A stretch of 64,000 bases of DNA from Planctomycetota bacterium (GTDB lineage Bacteria; Planctomycetota; Phycisphaerae; Phycisphaerales; UBA1924), in NCBI GenBank assembly GCA_018242625.1, contig JAFEBO010000010.1:39047-103046 (forward strand). The letters run 5' to 3'. Shown piece after piece: positions 57,891-64,000 of this stretch (positions are counted from its first letter, which is position 1; every line of letters starts with the position of its first letter). The notes under the pieces are model-generated. The model searched no databases. It worked only from the letters and a program-made list of their open reading frames with translations, and was not told the origin of the DNA. The translations under genes and the position numbers were made by a program.

Positions 57891-59111
57891 TCAGTTCTGC
57901 GAGCCCTGAAGAGTCGCGTACTGGATCGAGGCGGCTTCCAGAGTGAGCGTCGAGGGAACAACCGCCGCCTCCGCTCCCGGGACGGGCTCGCCGTCGATCG
58001 GAGGCAGTTCGGTGGGCTTCATGCCGAGGAAATTGATCTCGAGCTGGCGCTTGATCTTTTCCATGGCCTTGTTCTGGATCTGACGCACGCGCTCCTTCGT
58101 GACGCCGATGATCTGCCCAACCTGTTCAAGGGTCATGGGCTTCTCGTCATCGGTCTTGTGCTCAAGCCCGAAGCGATGCTCGATCACCGTGCGCTCAACG
58201 TCCGTGAGCTCGGCGCGGTTTTCCATCACGATGCGTTTGACCTCTTCGGCGGCGTCCTTCTCAAAGGTGAACCGCTTGGTCTCGAGGAAGTTTGACTTCT
58301 CGAGCTTGGGGTCAAAGTCCGTCGGGAACCGCTGCCGGTACTTGCTCAGCTTCATGCCCTGACGGCTGAAAGCCTTGAGGATGGCCCGGCAGGCGTAGGT
58401 GCTGAACTTGTAGCCACGTCCCGCGTCGAACTTGTCGACGGCGCGGAGCAACGCCATGTTGCCTTCGCTGACAAGGTCCGCGAAGTCCACTTCGCTCATG
58501 CGCGTGCGTTTGGCCATGGCCAGCACGAGCGCGAGGTTTGTTTCCGCGATCTGCTCGCGGATACGTTCGCTCTTGCGGTGCCAGCGCAGGATCTCGTCGG
58601 CCTGCTCGGGGCTCGGCAGACGAGAAGCGCGGGTCCAGACTTCCTGCTGCAGCTTCCACACGCGGTAACGCGCGTAGTTGAACTGGTGGAACAGAACACG
58701 TTCCTCGGCACCGGTCAGGATGACCTGCTGAGCGCTCTTGACCGTGCGCGTGCGCGACGTGCTGGACAGGTCGTCCATCACCGGGTGATACCAAGTCGTG
58801 TCGGGCTTCTGAATGTCCGGCGCGTCGTCGTAGATTTTGGTAAACGCGGACTCTTCGTAGAAGACCGGGCTGTCAATGAAATCCTGCTCGACCGACAGAA
58901 TCGTCGCGAGAAGACGCTCGTCTTCCGTAGAAAGGCGCTTGCGCACCACAGCCTTGCTCGCCGGCTTGGCGAGCGTGTCGAGCGCCTTGGCCTGGCGCTT
59001 GCCGGCCTTCGGTGCTTCCGGGGCCGTTGCGGCCACCGAAACACCCGCTCGATTCCGACGCCGGACCTGCTCCAGCGGCCCAACGTTTCGTTTTCCACCA
59101 AGCTGCTTCAT
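57891..59111 (-). CDS. Sigma-70 family RNA polymerase sigma factor (RpoD/SigA-related)
   Basis: 406 residues. Region 1.2-2.4 covers about 110-270, with S-E-G-N-M-A-L-L-R-A-V-D-K-F-D (2.2) and G-Y-K-F-S-T-Y-A-C-R-A-I-L-K-A-F-S-R-Q (2.3/2.4). The usual W-W-I-R-Q-A-I is replaced by C-R-A-I-L-K-A-F. Region 4.2 is V-G-Q-I-I-G-V-T-K-E-R-V-R-Q-I-Q. An N-terminal ~65 residues are basic. The ATG at 59111 has AAGGAAGG upstream. Divergent from sodB. It may be the main or an alternative sigma; the altered 2.4 helix suggests different -10 recognition. Confidence 0.88.
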   Translation of the reverse strand: MKQLGGKRNVGPLEQVRRRNRAGVSVAATAPEAPKAGKRQAKALDTLAKPASKAVVRKRLSTEDERLLATILSVEQDFIDSPVFYEESAFTKIYDDAPDIQKPDTTWYHPVMDDLSSTSRTRTVKSAQQVILTGAEERVLFHQFNYARYRVWKLQQEVWTRASRLPSPEQADEILRWHRKSERIREQIAETNLALVLAMAKRTRMSEVDFADLVSEGNMALLRAVDKFDAGRGYKFSTYACRAILKAFSRQGMKLSKYRQRFPTDFDPKLEKSNFLETKRFTFEKDAAEEVKRIVMENRAELTDVERTVIEHRFGLEHKTDDEKPMTLEQVGQIIGVTKERVRQIQNKAMEKIKRQLEINFLGMKPTELPPIDGEPVPGAEAAVVPSTLTLEAASIQYATLQGSQN

Positions 59112-59625
59112 CGCAACCTTCCTTACCCGCGGATGGCCGCGGGCCGTCCTTGAGCTTGCTCTTTCCCCGGGCCTGACCACCCGGGATTCGTCTTTATCCA
59201 ACCCAACCGGAAGGACACCACGTTCTTCCGATTCCCGGCTCTGCCGATGGTTTCGCCGCCGGGGCTGGTTACCCCGATTTCATTCAGCGTTCCTGCGGCC
59301 CAACCGGTTCACCCAAACGACCTACGACAACGCGTCGTGCGCCTTCGCGGGGTATACGGATCGCACCCGCGCGAAGTTCCGTTTTACGAAAGGCTTCCGT
59401 GCCCTTCGAACCATTCCGACCACAGCCGATGCGGTCGCTTGCCGCACCGAACACGAAACTGTGAACGACCCGCCTCCCCGCCCCAATTCCCATCCCCAAC
59501 CTGCCCCCCAGCCTCAACCGCGGTCTTTTTCAAGGCAAAGAGCCGTCTCCGACTGCTCCTGGTGCCAATAACCACGGAATACCCCGCCGCGCTTCTGACA
59601 AGCGTTTCCATCGGCGTGGACTTGG

Positions 59626-59654
59626 ATTCTACCGGAAAACTCCTCCGCCGCCAA
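59626..59654 (-). promoter_or_regulatory. Candidate promoter of the sigma factor gene
   Basis: On the minus strand TTGGCG and TAGAAT are separated by exactly 17 bases. It would place transcription start near 59618. Confidence 0.55.
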
Positions 59655-59667
59655 GCGACGCGACATG

Positions 59668-59676
59668 TTATCCACA
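59668..59676 (+). promoter_or_regulatory. Consensus DnaA box
   Basis: TTATCCACA, matching the nonamer exactly. It is 14 bases outside the -35 of the sigma gene promoter and 30 bases from the sodB -10. A single perfect box in a window of this size is not beyond chance. Confidence 0.35.
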
Positions 59677-59780
59677 GGTATCACTATTTTTGTGTTGTGT
59701 TAGGTATACAATCGCGCGATTCCGGCCTCCGGGCTCGCGGGCCTGCCTGCGGAGGATCGGCAAATCTCAGGAGAATTCCG

Positions 59781-60422
59781 ATGCCCTTCACACTTCCCCC
59801 GCTCCCGTACGACAAATCCGCCCTCGAACCCCACATCGATGCGACCACGATGGAGATCCATCACGGCAAGCATCACAAGGCGTATGTGGACAATGCGAAC
59901 AAGGCGCTCGAGGGAACCAAGTTTGCCGACATGGATCCTGTGGCGGTCATCCGGGCCCTCGCAGATGTGCCCGAAGACAAGCGCGGCCCGGTGCGGAACA
60001 ACGCCGGAGGACATGTCAATCACTCCATGTTCTGGCAGCTCATGGCGCCGGCGGGCAAAGGCGGCGGCGGCGAACCGACCGGCGCACTTGCCGCGGCAAT
60101 CTCCAACGCTTTCGGCTCGTTCGCGGCCTTCAAGGAAAAATTCCAGGATGCGGGCGCCAAGCGCTTCGGCTCGGGCTGGGCGTGGCTTTGCGTGATGCCC
60201 GGCGGCAAGCTCGAAATCTGCTCAACTCCGAATCAGGACAATCCGCTGATGGGCAAGGCCATCGCCGGCTGCGACGGCACGCCCATCCTGGGCCTCGATG
60301 TTTGGGAACACGCGTACTACCTCAAGTATCAGAACCGCCGCCCCGACTACATGGCCGCCTGGTGGAACGTGGTGAACTGGTCAAAGGTCGCGGAAAACTA
60401 CTCGAAAGCCGGCGGCAAGTAG
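59781..60422 (+). CDS. sodB: Superoxide dismutase, Fe/Mn type
   Basis: 213 residues. Metal ligands are in [10 protein letters not shown] (first His), N-H-S-M-F-W (second His) and L-D-V-W-E-H-A-Y-Y (Asp and His). [10 protein letters not shown] at the start is typical. There is no signal peptide, so it is cytosolic. The Fe or Mn preference cannot be fixed by eye. TCAGGAGAATTCCG precedes the ATG. A strong terminator follows. Confidence 0.95.
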   Translation: MPFTLPPLPYDKSALEPHIDATTMEIHHGKHHKAYVDNANKALEGTKFADMDPVAVIRALADVPEDKRGPVRNNAGGHVNHSMFWQLMAPAGKGGGGEPTGALAAAISNAFGSFAAFKEKFQDAGAKRFGSGWAWLCVMPGGKLEICSTPNQDNPLMGKAIAGCDGTPILGLDVWEHAYYLKYQNRRPDYMAAWWNVVNWSKVAENYSKAGGK

Positions 60423-60449
60423 GGATAGTGTGCCCCCAAAACAAGAAAA

Positions 60450-60473
60450 GCCCCGGCGTTTGCCGGGGCTTTT
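60450..60473 (+). terminator. Rho-independent terminator of sodB
   Basis: A perfect 8-bp stem (GCCCCGGC/GCCGGGGC, 60450-60457 with 60462-60469), loop GTTT, then TTTTG. Confidence 0.93.
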
Positions 60474-60491
60474 GTTTGTACGGAGCTCGAT

Positions 60492-61277
60492 TCAGCGACG
60501 ACGGCGGAGGCCGACGATTCCGGTGAACGCGAGCAAACCCGCCACGCCGGGGGCGGGGATTTCAACGATCACATCCTGCAGATTGTCGTTGGTCAGATCG
60601 ACAAGCGTGGGCAGGGGACCGGCGTAGTTGAGGTCCAGATCCGCAAGCCAGGCGTTGGTCAGCGCCATCGAGGAAGGATTCGTGTCGGCATACTGGTAGA
60701 AGGACAGGGCGTTGTTGGAGACCGTGAGCGAACCGGCGGTGCCGTCGAAGTTGTAGCGGATCGCGTAGATGGCATAGATGAAGGCGAGCGCGGTCTGATT
60801 CTCGACCGTGTTCGCGGGCTGGCCGCCCACGAATCCCTGCACGTAGATCGCGTTGTTGTTGTTCCAGTTGTGGTCGTAGTGCTTGGCCCAGAGCTGCCCG
60901 ATCAGGTCGGCCTTGGGCTTGCCGATGTCGGAATTGGAAAGCAGGCCCACGTTGTAGGTGTTAAAGGGGAAGTCGGTGCTCTGTCCAAGCTGGCGGCAGG
61001 CGACCCAAATGTTGCTGGGGAGCATGGAGGCGAGCGCACCAACAGCGTTCGCCGTGGCCATGTACTGGATGCCGTCGGCGTTGCTTGTGTTCGTGTAATC
61101 CGTGTGGTTCAACACGCCCGACAGCGTGCCGCCAGCGCTTACGTACTGGTATGACAGCTGAATCGTGTCTGCGTTCGCGGCAGACCCGATCGCGGCGGCC
61201 AGCAGCCCGCAGGCGGTCAAGGAAAACACACCCCGGCGGCCCGTTGGGCCACCCACGTCAAACATATTCTCAAACAT
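60492..61277 (-). CDS. PEP-CTERM-type exported protein
   Basis: 261 residues. The signal peptide (F-S-L-T-A-C-G-L-L-A-A-A-I-G-S-A-A-N-A) follows a short N-terminus. The mature part is Asn/Tyr/Thr-rich with no domain I can name. The C-terminus, V-E-I-P-A-P-G-V-A-G-L-L-A-F-T-G-I-V-G-L-R-R-R-R, is a PEP-CTERM variant cut by an exosortase before display or release. No exosortase gene is in the window. AGGAGAGAGACAGAG precedes the ATG at 61277. Confidence 0.85.
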   Translation of the reverse strand: MFENMFDVGGPTGRRGVFSLTACGLLAAAIGSAANADTIQLSYQYVSAGGTLSGVLNHTDYTNTSNADGIQYMATANAVGALASMLPSNIWVACRQLGQSTDFPFNTYNVGLLSNSDIGKPKADLIGQLWAKHYDHNWNNNNAIYVQGFVGGQPANTVENQTALAFIYAIYAIRYNFDGTAGSLTVSNNALSFYQYADTNPSSMALTNAWLADLDLNYAGPLPTLVDLTNDNLQDVIVEIPAPGVAGLLAFTGIVGLRRRR

Positions 61278-61578
61278 CTCTGTCTCTCTCCTAAGTACCC
61301 AAAGAGCCCACCAAGGCCCCCATTAAAAGAAGCGGCACGGCGGAAACGTGCAGCCTCGGGAACGCAGTTACTCTACGGAAACGGAGCGAAATCGGGAAGC
61401 TTAATATGAGGTTTTTTTCATCGAAAGCGCTTTCAGCTCGCTCTCTAAGCAGGCGGTATCTATCCCCTAAAGAGGCGTCCTGGCGGCTGAACTCCGTACC
61501 GTTTCCGCGCCTTTGTCTGCCGGGCCGAGCCGCTCAGGCTCCCGATACCATCGGCCCAGCGTCCGGTTGAACGGTCTG
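61278..61578. other. Regulatory gap with a LacI-like palindrome
   Basis: 301 bases between divergent genes. A perfect 12-bp palindrome GAAAGCGCTTTC is at 61423-61434, of the LacI/CcpA operator type. A T-run precedes it. No gene is seen. Confidence 0.45.
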
Positions 61579-63021
61579 ATGAAACGATTCCTCCTCACGA
61601 TCTTCCTTATGACACCCATCCTCGCCGTCGCGTCGCTGATGTACTACTTCGCGCTCGGGGTTGCAAACCCCGACAAGCAGATCGCCCAGGTGCCGCACGT
61701 CGGCGCGGGGGCGGGCAGGACCGGCGGTGCGAACGCCATCGGCGAACTCCTGGCCGGCCACTCCGCGACGGGCGAGACGCGCGAGAGCGCAGCACGGGCG
61801 GCGGCGGATGGGCCGAACATGGTCAAACCCGAGAGCCTGCCGCAGGGTTTCATCATCGTGGTCGATGACCCGTCGAAACTGGCGAGCCTGACCAGTCCGA
61901 TCTTCATCGCGGGGAGCTTCAACGGCTGGAGCGCGGGCGATACCAAGTTCAAATTGACCCCGCAGAGCGACATGCGCTGGCGGATCGAGTTCCCGCAGTG
62001 GCAGGGGGGCAGCGATTTCAATTTCAAGTTCACGCGCGGCAGCTGGGAACTCGAAGAACTCAAGGACGATCTGACGCCCCCGACCAACCGTGCGCTGCCG
62101 CTCATCGACGCGAGCAAGCTCGCGCCCGGCGAGAAACCCGTGCTGGAATTCAAAGTTGCCAAGTGGGCAGATCAGAAGCCCGACTACAAGAAGCCGGAAG
62201 ATGCGAACGACTCGTACGCACCGCTCAAGATCACGGGTGAATACCGGCGGGTGCAGGTGGCCGGAGCGCCTTTCCCGCCGGCGCAGAGGGAACTCATCGT
62301 CTGGTTGCCGCCGGGGTACGAAGAGGGCGTGAAGGCGGGGAAGAAGTTCCCGGTCCTGTACATGTTTGACGGGCAGAACATCTTCCAGAAACACGCGGGT
62401 GTGCCGGACGAATGGAAGATGGACGAAACGGCAACCGAGCTCATCAAGGCCGGGAAGATCGCACCGCTTGTGATCGTTGGGATTCCCAACGCGGGCGCGG
62501 CGCGGATGCGTGAGTACATGCCGGTCCACGCGATGGCAGACGTCGAACCGGCCGCGGATCTGTGCGTGGCGTGGGTTGCGGATGAGGTTGTGCCGCGGGT
62601 GCGCAGCTTGTTCGCCGTTGAAAGCGGGCCGTCGGGAGTAGGAATCGGCGGCAGTTCTCTTGGCGCGGTCATCGCCCTCGAGGCCGTGAACCGGCATCCG
62701 GAGATGTTCGGCGTGGCGCTGCTGGAAAGTCCGGCGCTGCGGGCGGGAAATCCGGATGCCTGGAGCGGATGGCTGAAGCAGATCCGCAACTGGCCCAAGA
62801 AGGCCTTTGTCGGCGTCGGGTCGCGAGAGCTGGCGAAGCAGGAGGATGGTTCGCCGGACAACAAGGCCTACGTCGAGGCCGCGAAAAACCTCCAGTCCTT
62901 GATCCGGAGCGGGGGCGGCGTGGCCGAGATTGTCGTCACTCCCGGCGCCGTGCACAACGAGGGTGCCTGGGCGAAGAGGCTGCCAGCGGCGTTGGAGTTC
63001 TTGTTTCCGCCAAAGAAATAG
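61579..63021 (+). CDS. Membrane-anchored or secreted esterase with a CBM48-like domain
   Basis: 480 residues. One N-terminal helix (about 4-27) serves as signal or anchor. A CBM48/AMPK-type carbohydrate-binding domain covers about 95-175 (I-F-I-A-G-S-F-N-G-W). The rest is an alpha/beta hydrolase of the esterase D type: V-L-Y-M-F-D-G-Q-N-I-F, G-G-S-S-L-G with Ser360 as the nucleophile, and a late His in G-A-V-H-N-E. The pairing resembles feruloyl or siderophore esterases and suggests action on sugar esters. The ATG is at 61579. Confidence 0.86.
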   Translation: MKRFLLTIFLMTPILAVASLMYYFALGVANPDKQIAQVPHVGAGAGRTGGANAIGELLAGHSATGETRESAARAAADGPNMVKPESLPQGFIIVVDDPSKLASLTSPIFIAGSFNGWSAGDTKFKLTPQSDMRWRIEFPQWQGGSDFNFKFTRGSWELEELKDDLTPPTNRALPLIDASKLAPGEKPVLEFKVAKWADQKPDYKKPEDANDSYAPLKITGEYRRVQVAGAPFPPAQRELIVWLPPGYEEGVKAGKKFPVLYMFDGQNIFQKHAGVPDEWKMDETATELIKAGKIAPLVIVGIPNAGAARMREYMPVHAMADVEPAADLCVAWVADEVVPRVRSLFAVESGPSGVGIGGSSLGAVIALEAVNRHPEMFGVALLESPALRAGNPDAWSGWLKQIRNWPKKAFVGVGSRELAKQEDGSPDNKAYVEAAKNLQSLIRSGGGVAEIVVTPGAVHNEGAWAKRLPAALEFLFPPKK

Positions 63022-63054
63022 TCCTGCGTGCCGCGGTGCGAACTTTCTGGTCGC

Positions 63055-63819
63055 TCATTTTCTGTCACGGCCGCGCATGCCCAAAGGCGTGAAACTGAGG
63101 CGAACGCCCGACCAACTGCCGGGGCGTGCCACCCCCGCTTGGAGAGCAACGGACGGAAGTTGCTCTCCATGGCCGTCCATAAAGAAGATGGAGATGCGGT
63201 CAGAAACAAAATCCGGCTGAAGCAGGCTTAAGTTGTCGGCTTTAGTAAACCGGTAAGAGAATGCGTGCCATACTTTTGATTCGTAAAGTCCCGCCTTGTC
63301 GCTCGGAAATTGAACGGAATCCTGATTTTGAATTCGCGCCCCCAGATCGTTCGGCGAGGGAGAGCCCGCTAGCAACGGATCCAGGAACTCCGGCCGGATA
63401 TAGGCACTCGTAGAGATTCTGTAGTCGCTCCAGGGAGTTCCAAAGAACTCGACGGATTGACTTGTCGGGCAGCGAGCGGATGAAGCGACCGGATCAAAGT
63501 AGCCCGACTCCACCAGAGCTCCCGAAGAAGTGCTGTAAGTAGCGTGAAGGCGATATCGCGCTTTGTCGTTCGGCGACTGCAACGACGCGGGCGCATCCGA
63601 CACATCGAGTGGAAAACTCCCGCGAGAATCACCCCCGTAAAGAATGACGGCGATCCCGGCCTGGCGCACCTGCGACAGGCATTTGTTGCGTCGAGACTCC
63701 TGAATCATCGCTCGAAGCGCTGGCACGATCATGCTGATCAAGAGAGCGAGAATGCAGATGCAAAACACGAGCTCAATGAGAGAAAACCCCCGAATTCGCG
63801 TGTGGCGTAAGCCGCGCAT
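63055..63819 (-). CDS. Type II secretion / type IV pseudopilin-like protein
   Basis: 254 residues. The prepilin cleavage site is R-G-F-S-L-I-E-L (Gly-Phe at about 11-12) with Glu at +5, followed by the hydrophobic helix. The C-terminus has F-F-M-D-G-H-G-E, like the D-G-H end of planctomycete pseudopilins. The start at 63819 is chosen; the longer frame to 63861 runs into the artefactual G/C-run. Converges on the esterase. Confidence 0.88.
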   Translation of the reverse strand: MRGLRHTRIRGFSLIELVFCICILALLISMIVPALRAMIQESRRNKCLSQVRQAGIAVILYGGDSRGSFPLDVSDAPASLQSPNDKARYRLHATYSTSSGALVESGYFDPVASSARCPTSQSVEFFGTPWSDYRISTSAYIRPEFLDPLLAGSPSPNDLGARIQNQDSVQFPSDKAGLYESKVWHAFSYRFTKADNLSLLQPDFVSDRISIFFMDGHGEQLPSVALQAGVARPGSWSGVRLSFTPLGMRGRDRK

Positions 63820-63832
63820 GCACAAAGCATAT

Positions 63833-64000
63833 CCCCCCCCCCCCCCCCCCCCCCACAACAAAAAAAAAAAAAAAAAAAAAAAGACAGAACGAAAAAAACA
63901 ACCAAAACAAAAAAAAACCCCCCACTACCCGCGCGCCAAAAAGCAAAAAAAAAAAAAAAAATCCCCCCCCCCCCCCCCCCCCAAAAAAAAAAAAAAGAAA
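63833..64000. other. Homopolymeric contig end, probably artefactual
   Basis: A C-run of 22 (63833-63854), A-runs of about 20, short mixed stretches, and another C-run near 63963-63982. Long pure C and A runs of this sort are not expected in a GC-rich bacterial genome and look like low-quality consensus at a contig end. Confidence 0.85.

Larger units (their letters stand above)
59112..59780. other. Divergent sigma-sodB regulatory region
   Basis: 669 bases without a gene. On the minus strand a sigma-70 promoter (TTGGCG-17-TAGAAT) is at 59626-59654, giving a leader of about 500 bases for the sigma gene. A perfect DnaA box TTATCCACA is at 59668-59676. On the plus strand TACAAT at 59707-59712 may be the -10 of sodB. 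Nothing else is recognised. Confidence 0.5.

Noticed and set aside
58876..59571. A 231-codon frame through the sigma-sodB gap
   Set aside because: Ser/Arg/Pro-rich and starts inside the sigma gene on the other strand. No family pattern.
59668..59676. Perfect DnaA box as the replication origin
   Set aside because: A lone 9-mer is expected by chance about once in two windows of this size; there is no cluster, unwinding region or dnaA next to it. Kept only as a possible regulatory site.

Overview
The window is about 64 kb of high-GC bacterial chromosome, most likely from a Phycisphaerae-like planctomycete. The grounds are an orphan 16S rRNA gene of about 1.48 kb with no 23S or 5S beside it, a PEP-CTERM-type sorted protein, dockerin-like secreted proteins, a planctomycete-style pseudopilin, and Gram-negative envelope genes (kdsA, waaA) together with mcsA-mcsB and a glmU/prs/rplY/pth cluster. 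This is inferred by eye; no database was searched. The right end, from about 63,833, is homopolymer runs and looks like an artefactual contig end.

Layout. 1-13 kb: an unrecognised protein, purC, a GH10-like protein lacking both catalytic glutamates, a helix-hairpin-helix protein, mfd, two DUF-family proteins, a GH3 beta-glucosidase, and rpmA. 13-21 kb: a GNAT enzyme, a non-coding stretch with DnaA-box-like sites and a nested inverted repeat, dnaA with altered DNA-binding residues, a remnant of a PEP-CTERM gene, a DegT-type aminotransferase, rpmB, mcsA-mcsB, and a ComF-like gene. 21.4-26.5 kb: a promoter, a hairpin-rich leader, the 16S rRNA and its terminator, then two tandem paralogous secreted dockerin-like proteins. 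26.6-34 kb: a small AhpD-like protein, a glycosyltransferase, a four-gene operon resembling the periplasmic aldehyde oxidoreductase PaoABC and ending in a cysteine-rich 85-residue protein, and a TylF-like methyltransferase.

34-42 kb: a Q/N/S-rich disordered protein, phoU, kdsA, an ABC-2 exporter, tRNA-Val, waaA, then a lower-GC segment with a trypsin-like lipoprotein gene lying between a degenerate tRNA-Lys 5' half and an intact tRNA-Lys. 42-47 kb: a SNF2 helicase beside a SWIM zinc-finger protein, a DUF3303 protein, and tRNA-Gln. 47-52.5 kb: a plus-strand informational cluster, glmU N-terminal domain-prs-rplY-pth-rpsF-ssb-rplI, with rpsR missing from its usual place. 52.6-59.1 kb: a minus-strand block with a CvpA-like membrane protein, a membrane-anchored GspE/PilB-like protein with broken Walker motifs, pilT, and a sigma-70 factor with a long leader. 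59.1-64 kb: sodB, a PEP-CTERM protein, a CBM48-esterase, and a pseudopilin.

Most of the window is housekeeping. I do not see a defence island, prophage, CRISPR array or insertion sequence. The most unusual items are the dnaA locus, the degenerate GspE-like protein, the tRNA-Lys fragment with its adjacent low-GC segment, and the small cysteine-rich protein in the molybdoenzyme operon.
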